Source of the DNA: Cafeteria roenbergensis
Lineage: Eukaryota > Sar > Bigyra > Bicosoecida > Cafeteriaceae
DNA: 64,000 bases
Reading direction: 5' to 3'
Assembly (NCBI GenBank): GCA_008330645.1
Contig: VLTN01000001.1
Coordinates: forward strand, 1-64,000
In this document: one piece after another, positions 11,048 through 21,300 of the stretch
How the letters are laid out: every line of letters starts with the position of its first letter
Position numbering within the stretch: the first letter of the stretch is position 1
Translations under genes and position numbers: made by a program
The notes under the pieces: generated by a model
The model's input: only the letters and a program-made list of their open reading frames with translations
Databases searched by the model: none
What the model was told of the DNA's origin: nothing

Positions 11048-13092
11048 CCCGTTAGCTACAGCACGACTGCACAGCGGGGGCTGGCGCCTTGGCTCTGGCC
11101 CTTGCCGCCGTCACTGGAGCGCCCCCGACAGGGCCGGGGCAACCAGCTCGCGCCCGCAGGCCCATGCCGTCGAGCTGCGCGCGGACATGGCTCCCCCGTC
11201 GGCCGCAGCAAAAGGCTTAATGGCAAGGTACCCGCAAACAGTCTCATTCAAGCCGGAGCTTCAGGCGTTCGCATTGTCCAGCATTGCGGAGCCGCGCGCT
11301 TGCGGCTCCAACGACGAAAGCTTGTTTCTTGGCCGCGGCTGGGTGCTGGGCCGTCAAGGGCACCAGGCACCGGTCCCAGCGTGACTCACACTCTGTGACG
11401 GCCCCGCGCGGAATGACCACGTCGCGTGGAACGAGGGCTGGCTGCTCGCACTTGACTGCGCGTTTGGTCCTCGCGCTCAGGTCGACCAGCGGCAGCTCAA
11501 ACGCTGGGCTCGGGCTGGGCATCGCAGCAGCGCTCAGCCGCAGGTATCGCCTTCAGCAGCACTGCCACGCGCTCGTGCTCCCGGGGGTGGCTGGCACGTC
11601 CTCTTGGCTTCGCGCCGTGGCCTCGAGCCTCGGCTGTCGTCGGCGGACGCTCGCCTCGTGCTGGCTCTGCCGGCGAAATTGGTCTGGTGCTGTAGGTTCT
11701 ACAGCATTCGGCGAGAACGCCGCAACGGCCGAGCGGTTCGCTTGCGGGCTACCGGGCTTCGCCAGAGTCTCAGTTCTCGGACTCGCGGTACCTGCCTTGC
11801 GCTCCGCCAGCCGAGCGTTGTCGCGGGGGCGTCTGTGGACCGAGGGGAGTCGACCTGCCGCTGCTGGCAACTGGGACGATAAGAGGCCGCGTGCGAGCGA
11901 AGGTGCCAAATTTTCCAGGCGGCTAGCGTTCGTCGCGACGTGGACCAAGTGGGGTCGCCCGATGGGGCGGGAGGGAGAGATCGGTCGAGTCAAGCACTCT
12001 CACAGGTTCACCCCACTCTGAACAATCGCCCACGGCGGATACGGGGGGCGGCCGACGAGTCCCACGTGGATGCGGCCCGGTAGGTTCGCTCTGCTGGGCG
12101 AGCCTGCGAGCGGGCCGGATGGCTCGCGGTCGCCACAGGGCAGCGCAAGGTGAGCCCGCGGAGCTGCAATAGCCGTGTGGCGCTGGGGGCGAAGCCGCCC
12201 AACATTGCCACGAAGACGCGACAAGGCTTCAGCGCACTTCTCATCAATGTATATGCTCTTCCCTCCCATTCGCGACTGTTTATTTGTGTGTGGCGCCATT
12301 CAGTTGCAGATGGCTGCTCCACATGGCCTCTGTCTCTTCTCAGCTCTGACTGCCGCACCTTCGCGCACACACCGACTCCCGTGCTAGCCCCCTCCCCTCC
12401 GCCCTCGCCGCCCCCCCAAACAAACAATCCTCCTCCTCCTTGCTCCGCACACACAACAACTGCGACACTGTTGCAATCGGTGGGGATGAGCGCCCTTCGC
12501 TGGCTTCGGTACGTTACAACGGGGCTCCCCAACTCTTTTGTGTGTTGTGCGAGTCGCAAAGGGAGAGACCAAAGACGCGTTTCCAGGGCGCGGAAGGTGC
12601 TGCGGGGCACGGAGGTGATCTCCTCGCGTTCTTCGTACTTGCGCTTTTTGTCTGTGCGATGCTGTCCGTCGGCGCAGACCCCTCCGCCGCTTGGGGTGCA
12701 ATCTCGACGAAGGCACCCTCTGCGCCCCTGAGGCGCGCAGCCCCACCCTCTTGACCTCGCCGCACGGGAGAGTTTTGGCTCACGCCGTGGCTGCTACTTT
12801 CCCTGTCCCTCGCCTGAGCCCGAGCCACCGACAGCCGGGAGGGGTGTTCATCTGACATCATTCAGTCCTGTCGCTGCCAGCACCACCACGCAGACCGCTC
12901 AGCTGAGACGCTACCAAGGCAGGGGGGGCTGTTTCGAAATGCACGCGCGCGCCGAGGTCGCGTGGGCGAGTGCCGAGCGCGAGCACAGGCCGCAAGCGCG
13001 CAGAGGCAACCAAACAGCGAGTCCTGCTGCAGCCGCGGGTTCGGCACCAGCTGTCCGCTCAACACACAGGGGTCATGCACCGAAGGGCGGGG
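11048..13092. other. 2-kb gene-free gap
   Basis: This is the longest interval without a supportable gene. Open frames on both strands are short, overlapping and compositionally random. Around 12235-12460 the sequence is less GC-rich and pyrimidine-rich (CTCCTCC and CCCCCCC runs), which could be regulatory or part of a noncoding transcript. A small CA-rich patch at about 13056-13080 lies just after the EF-G stop. No tRNA-like structure was recognised. Confidence 0.4.
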
Positions 13093-15432
13093 TCACTCCT
13101 TGTGGGTCTTCTGGAACTCGGCGATGAGCTTCTGCTGAACGTCAGGCATGACCGCCTGGTGCTCCTTGTACTCCATGGAGAACTCGCCCTTGCCCTGGGT
13201 CGAGGAGCGCAGGTCCGTGGAGAATCCGAACATGCTGGCCAGGGGCACGAGCGCCTGGATGGTGACGGTCATGTCACCGGCCTCCTGGTCCAGAAGCTGG
13301 CCCTTGCGCTTGTTGATCAGCGCGACGGCCGTTCCCTGGAACTCTGTCGGCACGAGCAGCTCGACGGCCATGACCGGCTCCAAGAGGCTCGGCTTGGCTG
13401 CCATGAAGCCCTGGCGGAACGCCCCGATGGCGGCACTGCGGAAGGCGATTTCGCTGGAATCCACGGGGTGGTCCTGTCCGTCGGTGAGCGTGACGCGGAT
13501 GCCCTCAACAGGGTGACCGGTGAGGGCGCCCTTGGTGACAGCCTCCTCAAAGCCCTTGCGGACGGCGGCGATGTACTCGGGGGGAATGGCGTTGCCGACG
13601 ATGCCGTTGACGAACTCGAAGACCTTCTTGCCGTCCTCGTCGCCGGCCGCGACCATCTCCTCGGGGGTCATCGGCTCCATGTGCCCGATGACACGGCCGA
13701 ACTGGCCTGCGCCACCAGTCTGCTTCTTGTGCAGGTAGTTGAACTCCGAGCGCTGGGTCACCGTCTCGCGGTAGTTGACCTTGGGCTCGCCCGTGACCAC
13801 GTCAACCTTGTACTCGCGGCGCATGCGCTCCACGTAGATGTCGAGGTGCAGCTCGCCCATGCCCGACATGATAGTCTCCCCAGACTCGTCGTCCACGTGC
13901 ACGCGGAGCGTGGGGTCCTCGCGCTGGAAGCGCTGGAGCGCCTTGCTGAAGTTGGACGACTGAGCCGTGTTGGCGGGCTTGATGGAGTAGCTGATGACCG
14001 GCTCCGGGCAGAACATGGACTCCATGGACACGCGGTGCGAGCCGTCCGTGAAGGTGTCGCCGGAGGCGCAGTCCACTCCGAACGTGGCCACAATCTCGCC
14101 AGCGCCGATGGAGTCGACGTCCTCCATGTCAGAGGCGTGCATGCGCACCAGGCGCGGCACCTTGACGCGCTGGCCCGTCTTGACGTTGACAAAGGTGCCT
14201 CCCTTCTTGAGGCTGCCCTGGTAGATGCGGAAGTACGTGAGCTGGCCGAAGCGAGACTCCTCGAGCTTGAAGGCGAGCGCCACGAGCGGCTTGCTGTCGT
14301 CGGTGGTGAGCGGGACCACCTTGGACTCGTCGTCCGCGTCGAGCGCGATGTTTTTGGACTCGGTGGGGTTGGGAAGGTACTTGATCACCGCGTCCAGCAG
14401 CGGCTGCACGCCGCGGTTCTTGAACGCGGAGCCGAGGAACACGGGTACGAGCTCGCGGGCGATGACCTGACGGCGCACCGCGGCGTGGATGGTGTCCACG
14501 TCGGGCTCCTCTTCCATGAGGAAGAGCTCGCCGATCTCGTCGTCGATGTCGGCCAGGTGCTCGATGAGCTGCGTGCGGCGGCTCTCCACCTCGTCCTTGA
14601 GGTCCTCCGGGATGGGGACCTCCTTGAGGATCTCGCCGTTGTCGCCCTCGAACATGATTGCCTGGCGGTCCACGATGTTGACGACGCCGTTCAGGTTGGC
14701 CTCCTGGCCGATCTGCACCTGCATCGCCACGGCGTTGAGCTTGAGCTTGGTGCGGAGGTCCTTGATGACCTTGTCCGGGTTGGCGCCCTGGCGGTCGAGC
14801 TTGTTGATGAAGGCCATGCGCGGCACCTTGTACCGCTTCATCTGGCGGTCCACCGTGATGGACTGCGACTGCACTCCGGCCACGCCGCAGAGGACGAGGA
14901 TGGCGCCGTCCAGCACGCGCAGCGCGCGCTCCACCTCCACCGTAAAGTCGACGTGCCCCGGGGTGTCAATGATGTTGATGTGGTTGTCGCCCCACACGCA
15001 GTAGGTGGCGGCAGACTGGATGGTGATTCCCTTCTCGCGCTCCAGCTCCATGCTGTCCATCTTTGCGCCCACGCCGTCCTTTCCGCGGACGTCGTGGATC
15101 GCATCGATTCTGCCGGTGTAGAAGAGGATGCGCTCCGTCAGGGTGGTCTTGCCGGAGTCGATGTGCGCGCTGATGCCGATGTTGCGCAGCGTGTCGACCG
15201 AGTGGTTGGCAGCCGCGGGGGCCGCGGCGCTGAACATGCGGCTCCAGGACGGGGACCACAGGGGCAGCGTTCCGGCGCCCGCACGGGGCGCGGCGCCGAT
15301 CCGCGCTAGCAGGTCCGCCGCGGAAGTGGCGGCAGCTGCCGCAGCCACAGGCCCGAAAGCGCGCCGTGCCCCCGCCGCAGGGCGGGCCGCCTCGGCGGCA
15401 GCCGCAAAAGCTCCCCTCGCAGCAGTCCGCAT
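13093..15432 (-). CDS. GFM1: mitochondrial translation elongation factor G (EF-G1)
   Basis: The 779-residue product is a translational GTPase that moves tRNA and mRNA through the mitochondrial ribosome. All GTPase motifs are present: AHIDSGKTT (about residues 89-97), DTPGHVDF and NKLD. The later EF-G domains are collinear, with phrases such as [20 protein letters not shown] and [15 protein letters not shown]. The ATG at 15432 (MRTAARGAF) is preferred. It gives an Arg/Ala-rich N-terminus of about 78 residues ending near SRMFSAA, typical of a mitochondrial presequence, whereas the frame upstream is only low-complexity read-through. No intron is needed. It is divergently arranged with the mitochondrial membrane-protein gene at 15669. 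The length fits the family (about 750 residues). Confidence 0.95.
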   Translation of the reverse strand: MRTAARGAFAAAAEAARPAAGARRAFGPVAAAAAATSAADLLARIGAAPRAGAGTLPLWSPSWSRMFSAAAPAAANHSVDTLRNIGISAHIDSGKTTLTERILFYTGRIDAIHDVRGKDGVGAKMDSMELEREKGITIQSAATYCVWGDNHINIIDTPGHVDFTVEVERALRVLDGAILVLCGVAGVQSQSITVDRQMKRYKVPRMAFINKLDRQGANPDKVIKDLRTKLKLNAVAMQVQIGQEANLNGVVNIVDRQAIMFEGDNGEILKEVPIPEDLKDEVESRRTQLIEHLADIDDEIGELFLMEEEPDVDTIHAAVRRQVIARELVPVFLGSAFKNRGVQPLLDAVIKYLPNPTESKNIALDADDESKVVPLTTDDSKPLVALAFKLEESRFGQLTYFRIYQGSLKKGGTFVNVKTGQRVKVPRLVRMHASDMEDVDSIGAGEIVATFGVDCASGDTFTDGSHRVSMESMFCPEPVISYSIKPANTAQSSNFSKALQRFQREDPTLRVHVDDESGETIMSGMGELHLDIYVERMRREYKVDVVTGEPKVNYRETVTQRSEFNYLHKKQTGGAGQFGRVIGHMEPMTPEEMVAAGDEDGKKVFEFVNGIVGNAIPPEYIAAVRKGFEEAVTKGALTGHPVEGIRVTLTDGQDHPVDSSEIAFRSAAIGAFRQGFMAAKPSLLEPVMAVELLVPTEFQGTAVALINKRKGQLLDQEAGDMTVTIQALVPLASMFGFSTDLRSSTQGKGEFSMEYKEHQAVMPDVQQKLIAEFQKTHKE

Positions 15433-15668
15433 CGCCAAGGGTTGGCAGCCGCGCGAGGTGACTCCGAGCCGGTGGTGCCCCTTGCGCTGGCGGCTCGCCG
15501 CACGCGATTGCGTCGGATGCGCAGTCGCTGCTCTGCCGAGTCCTCGCGCGTCACAAATGCTTGCGCGCGGCAAGGATTCGCCGGGCTGGGGCGCTGTCGG
15601 CAACGTCGCTCGCCTCGCGCGAAAGGCGGCCCTGGACGGCCGGCCGGCACTCGCGCGGCTTGCTCGAC
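15433..15668. promoter_or_regulatory. shared divergent promoter region, EF-G / mitochondrial membrane protein
   Basis: Only 236 bp separate the two start codons, so both promoters and 5' UTRs must lie here. No TATA box is visible. Both products carry mitochondrial presequences, which suggests co-regulation (inference). Confidence 0.5.
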
Positions 15669-16859
15669 ATGTTCGCCAACGCCACTCGTGCCGCTGTGCG
15701 GGCCGCCCGCGTCGCCCCGCGCCGCCTCGCCCACTCCGAGGCCGCCGCGCCGGTGGACCCGAACGCCAAGAAGGTGGGTTCCGCTCATCGCGTGAAGCCG
15801 CCATTGGCTCCGCGCGCCGCCCGCCACGCCCTCGGCCCACCCCGGCACCGCGGCCCGTTGCTGTCTCTTCCCGGCGCCCCGCACCAGGGTGCATGCCGCG
15901 CGGGCTGGCTTTCGGCCCGCGCGGCGTGGCGGGGCGTGCGGAGGATCGAGCTCGTTCTGGCAAGTTGGCAGAGTGCCACATGCCCCTCAGCCCGCCCCCC
16001 CCTCCCCCGCCTCCCGGGCTTCCACGGGGTCCTGTCCTTCCCGCTGCACCGGGGTTTTCTGTGTGCCACGGCTTGGAGTTGTCCGTGCCCGCTCGTGGCG
16101 CCCGGCGCTCGCAGCTAGCCGCCGTGGCTGACCGTCGTTGCGCCTCCCGCAAGCCCGCCGCCTGCACTGGTGCTGGGTCCGTGCCCCCCCCCCCCCCCCC
16201 ACGTCTACCCCCGCCCCCCTAGCCCGGTCACCGACTCGTCTCTCCCTTCCGCCTGCTTGCTGCCCCTCGTTTGACGCCTCAGGTGCTCGGCTTCATCACC
16301 CCGCATCCCAGCTACACCGGCGCCGAGGCTGTGCTGCGTGGCCGTGAGTCGTCGTTTTCGTCGCCCCGCGCGCGCCAGCCGTTCGCCGCTGCATTCGCCG
16401 ACACCGCCGGGGATAGCAAGCCGACCCGCGCGCGGTAGCCTCTGTCGCTTTGCCTGGCTCGCAGTCCTGCCGCACAACTGGCAGGTTGTGATCGCCGTCC
16501 TCGGCACTTACGGCGTGATCGCCACGATTGCCACCTCCGGCGCCCCCCCTGCGCCCCCCGCCCCGGAGAAGCCAGACCTGAAGACCGGTGAGATCGGCCG
16601 CTGCTCGCTGCTGTTACGCTCGGCCTGCGAGTGCGTCTCGGAGTTGCGAGGCTCCCGAGCCGTGGCGTTTGTCGTCGATGGCCGTCCCAGCCAGCTTGCC
16701 CCCCTGTCCTTGCTGCTCTCCCTGGGCGTCTGCCTTGTCTTTGCAGAGGCCGTCATCTCCGAGGTTCCCACCCTGTCTGAGAACCCCGAGGCCTGGGCTA
16801 CCTTCATGGAGGAGGAGGAGAACGTCGTCAAGTACTTCGACTCCCTGAACGAGGAGTGA
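15669..16859 (+). CDS. small single-span mitochondrial membrane protein, unidentified
   Basis: Four exons are proposed: 15669-15773, 16283-16343, 16465-16587 and 16747-16859, giving 133 residues. Introns are 509, 121 and 159 bp with GTGGG or GTGAG donors and CTCAG, CGCAG or TGCAG acceptors, and all phases agree. The N-terminus ([20 protein letters not shown]) is Arg/Ala-rich, without acids for over 20 residues, like a matrix-targeting presequence. One hydrophobic span ([20 protein letters not shown]) sits in the middle, followed by a Pro-rich linker and an acidic C-terminal tail with [12 protein letters not shown]. This build resembles small accessory subunits of respiratory or ATP synthase complexes, but I do not recognise the family. 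Intron 1 has a run of 17 C at 16184-16200. Confidence 0.75.
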
Positions 16860-17484
16860 GTGCGCCCCGATGGCGTGGCGTGGAACCACATCACGCCTCC
16901 GTTGGGAGCAGCTCGTCAGTGCCATGCTGTGTGTGCCTTGCAATCTCATCTGCGCGCCGCGTGGCACTCACCGAATTTTGCGATGACAACCTTCCCTGCG
17001 ACAGCGCCCAGGCGAGCGAGCGTGCGCGGGCCGTCGTTGCAATGCCGCTTGTTATGGCACTGCGCCTGCCCCCCACTCCGCTTGGGCCTGCATGGCTTGC
17101 TGCAAGCGCAAACAGTGGGAGAGGGCGAGCGCTTCACCGCCAAGCCGAACAACGCGGCGCCCAACAGCTTCACAACGGCGCGACACCCGGACTGCCGCGC
17201 TAAAGCGCAGCCTAGAAGCAGGCGATGCGTTTTGCCAATCTTGGGATCAAGTTGCGTCGCTGGGCGACGCTGCACCGCCACGGGCGAGGCAAGTTGCAAC
17301 GGCGTGCGGTTGCCATGGCAGAGCCGCGCTTGCCGATGGCCGTGTGCGGCCCCCACGGCCAGGCCAGCCTCGCCGCGTGGTCAAGAGTCTGCACCCTTGC
17401 CGCGTGCGGCGGAGCGCCACGAGGGCAGGCCCGTTGCGCGTCGAGTCCAGCACTCGGGGCAGGGCACCGCTGCCGCTGGCCGCA
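16860..17484. other. intergenic, 5' region of the giant WW/EF-hand/ankyrin gene
   Basis: A short GT-rich stretch (about 16920-16945, GCTGTGTGTGCC) follows the preceding stop and fits the downstream-tract pattern seen at other genes. The reading frame of the next gene stays open back to 17092, but upstream of 17485 it has no clear protein character. Nothing else is recognised. Confidence 0.4.
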
Positions 17485-18317
17485 ATGGCCGCTGCAGGCA
17501 ACGGCTCGCGCACGGGCGGCGGGCGGCGGGGCAAGGCGCCCACCACGGGACTGGGTTATGACGAGGACACTCGCCAGTTTCTGCTGGAGGCCGAGACGAC
17601 GGCCCGCAAGGCGCTGCGCTCGCTGAAGCAGCGGGCCAAGCGGGCAGGCGGTTCGGCAGAGGGCAAGCGCTCCGAGCCTCGGGCGCCGCCAGCGGGAGCG
17701 ACGGGCGCCCCGCGCTCGGCTGGGCACTTTTTGGGGCGTGGCGACACCGGCGAGGCGTTTTCTGTGCCCTCGCTCGCGCGGTCTCGGGCTGCGTCGGCCG
17801 CGGAATTGCAGCACGCCTCGGCGTCCGTGCCTGGGTCGCCCGTCCGGATGGGGGGCGCCCCACTCTCCGCATCGTCGGTCGGATTGGGTGGCAGCGCGTC
17901 GCTCGCGCCCCTGGCCCGTTCCTGGGCCGGCACTGTTGGCGGCGGCGCAGCCACCGCGTCAGGGTCTCTTGCTGGCTCGATGTCCGGCTCGCTGCGCTGG
18001 AGCGAGGACCCCGGGGTACCCACGCCCGGCGCTGCAGGCGTGTCGACGGGTCTGGAGGGCAGCACAGTGTTGCGCGGCGGCCGCGCCGCGGGGGCTTCCG
18101 GCAAGTCCCTCCCGCCCCTCCATTCCTCCGGCGTGGTTCCCGACCCAAGCGGCCGCAAAAAGAAGCCGCACCCCCGGGACACAGAAGCCCCGGCCGCGCG
18201 CACAGCGGCGAAGCTGCTGCAGTCGCCGCTGGCGACCGCAGTGGCGTCGAACGGCAGCAAGCGCGACAGCCTTCGCCGCAGCCTGGAGCGCACGGCGCGC
18301 CGGGCCGCCAAGCGAGC

Positions 18318-18353
<36 letters not shown>

Positions 18354-21300
18354 CGGCGCAGAGGGCCATGGCGGGCCAGGCGTCCCTGGTGGCGGCGGCG
18401 CGCCCGTCATGTCGGGCGAGGAGCGGCTTCGGAAGCAGGCGGAGGCGGAGGAGCGGTTTCGGCGCAAAGCCAGCCTCGGAGGCTCGCGCTCCATCGTTGT
18501 GGACCCATCGGGCGGAGCCGGCGACCCGACGGCCGAGGCGGCCCCGTGGACCACACCGGGGTCCCCTCTCGGGGGCATGGACGCAGCGTCGTCCGCGGCC
18601 CGCGGGCCGGCGGACAAGGCAACGGCCGCCTTCGCATCGTCCATCGGGAGCCTGACGCAGTCAGCCGCGGCGGCGTCTCTCTCGGCGCCGTGGAGGCGCC
18701 CCGACCACGCGCTTTCCCGCCGTCGCGACGCGTCGCGATGGGCGGACCCGGCTCGCTCCACCGAGCTGGAGACCGGGCTGAGCGGGGCGGCCGGCGCGGT
18801 TTCCGCTGCCGTGTCGCAGACCGGCCACCGGGAGGACTGGTCCTCGGCCGCGCTGCACGCTCGGTTCCGCGACGAGTCGGTGCGGTTCGAGGCGTGGGTG
18901 CAGTCGCGCGCGGCAGCGGAGGAGGCGGCGCGTGTGGAGGAGGACACGGGCGTGGTGATGCCAGTGGCCGTGTCGGACCCCCACCCAGTGTGGTCCTGGT
19001 CGCAGTCCCTGGTGGCGCGCGAGAACGCGTCCGCGAGGAAGCTCGCTCGCGCCAGGGCGCTGCGGAAGGTGTACTCGCTGGACGTGCGCGCGGTGTGGCT
19101 GGCGGGCGACCTGCCCATCGAGGCGCCCCTCCCGTGGCGGGCAGAGCCGTACGGGGGAGATGGCGGAGGCAGGGGTCGCGGGGCAGCGGGCCGGGCCAGC
19201 GCAGAGGAGGTGGTGGCCCGGCGCGCCCTAGCCGGGCGACGGGACGACGCAGCCCTGCGCGCCGGCCACCACCAGATCCAGAGCGTATCGCTCAGGCGCG
19301 CAATGCAGGAGGCCGTCGTCACCCCGGTCGCCGACGCGGCCGACGTGCAGCGCAGCGTGAGGGAGGCGCCCCAGCGGCGCAGCGCCGAGCAGGAGGCCCG
19401 GCGCAAGGCCGAGGCCGAGGCCGCTGCGCCCGCGGTCGTGGCCCGCCTGCCCTGGTTCGGGGCCCGCTGCGCGCTCTCCCACCTTCCCCGCGCCAGCCGC
19501 GTTGTGGGGGCCGATGGCGGGCAGGGCGCAGCGGGCGGGGCTGCCGAGCCACCCTCCACTTCTCGCGGTAGAGCAGGCGACGCCGCTCCCGCCCCCGCCC
19601 TGGCGTGGCTCCCGCGGCCCCAGGAGCGCATCGCCTCCGTTCGCGTCGTCAGGGAGGTGCCGATAGACCGTGCTGCCCTCCGCCAAGCCCAGACGCCGCT
19701 CGACCCGGCGACGGCGTCTGCCGGTGCCGGCCGCACCGATCCCGAGTCGGCAGCAGAGCCGGCAGAGGGGCCGCCGGTGGCATTCTTCGACGAAGGCAGG
19801 CGCGTGGCGTCGCCCGAGGTGGGCGAGGCGGACGGAGTCGCCGAGCCGCCACTCGCGTCCCCGGGAAGGCCCGCCTTGAGCGCCGGCCACCCTGCCGAGG
19901 CCGAGGAGGGGGAAGCCGAGGAGGATGACGGCGCCGCCAACGCAACGATGCTTGGCCGTGGCCGGGCGGCCGCTGTGACGATCGAGGCGGAGGTTGACTC
20001 CGACCGCCCCGACACTGCGCCCCGCATGTTGCGAGCCCGCGTGCCCATTGACGTGTTCGCCGAGGTGGTGCGACGGGAGGCCGAGGCGGCTCTGCCGGCG
20101 CTGGAGGACGCGGCCGCGGAGGCCGCTGAGGCGCACCAGGCCGTGATGACGGCAATCGCTGCGGTGCGGGACCGGCGAGCAGTCGCGGCGGGGGACAGGC
20201 CCGAGATGGCGGTGGACCCGGCCACGCCCGCCCGCAGCCCGGTGCGCGGCACGGGCGTGCCGCGGAGCGTCGCGGCCGCTGGCTACGCGGCGGTGGCGCC
20301 GGCCACGGGCGCGGCAGCGGCAGGCGGGAGCGCCCTGACAGATGGGACGCCGTCCCCTCCCTCTGCCGGCGGGTCGCAGTCGCATGGGGGGTCCTCTCCC
20401 GACCAGCGCGCGCCGCAGGAGCAGCCGTCTTCGCCGTCCCCGTCGAGTCCAGCGGGGAGCGGCGCGGGCGGCGCCGGGGCCGGGGCCGGGGCCGGGGCCG
20501 GGGCCGGGGCCGGGGCCGGGGCCGGGACCGCCGAGGCGGGGACCGCGCCGTCGAGCGGCCCAGCAGGCGCGCTGGAGGACGCTTGGGAGGCGCAGCAGTC
20601 GGAAGAGGCGGACGCGGAGGAAGCCGCCGCCGCCGGGGCCGCGAGCCGCGCTGCGGTGGCCAGGGAGCGCTGGCGGGAGGCGCGCGAGGCGCTCGACTGG
20701 GCAGAGCAGCTGGCCGACGAGGCCACGTCGGCGGACAGGCCCCTGGAGACGGTGCTGCTGCCTGCGGGGCCGATCCGGGCGGCGGATGCCGCGGCGGCGA
20801 GGGCACACCTGCGGGGGCACGTGGCCGGCGTGCGCGGGCCTGACGGCGACGGGTCGGTGCACGTGGCGGGGGCCTCGAGCCAGGAGCCGCCGCCACCGCC
20901 CTCCGGCGCGCTCAGGCTCGTGCTGTCGATGCTGCAGCTGGTGCTCGCCCACGAGCCGCCGGCTCTGGCCCCGCGCGGCGCGCTGGTGCGGGAGTGGGGC
21001 GCGCCTGCTGCGCTGGGCGTGAACGACGCCGCCGAGGGGGGCGAGGGCGCCAGCCCGTGGGAGCCCGACGCCGCAGGGGCCGACGTGCAGACCTGGCCCG
21101 GGGTGGGCGGCACGCGCATGGTTGGCCGGTTCGACGACGACGGACGCACCGCCGGTCGGCCAGCGGAAGTGCTCGGGTTCGCAGGGGCGGTGTGGGGGGC
21201 CGCTGAGCTGCGCCGGGCGCGCGAGGCCGGCGCGAACCCCAACACCGCCGAGCAAACTGCCCTGGGACTGGGAGGCGCCGCTCCCGACACTGCGGCAGCG

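Noticed and set aside
12970-15309. Plus-strand frame of 779 codons opposite EF-G
   Set aside because: It mirrors EF-G codon structure on the other strand; the minus strand shows every EF-G motif. In about 70% GC DNA, long antisense frames arise from lack of stops. That both are 779 codons is coincidence.
17556-20252. Minus-strand frame of 898 codons, and similar long frames at 19228-21255 and 21409-24693
   Set aside because: Arg/Pro/Ser/Ala-rich sequence without domains, overlapping the gene with WW, EF-hand and ankyrin modules on the plus strand.
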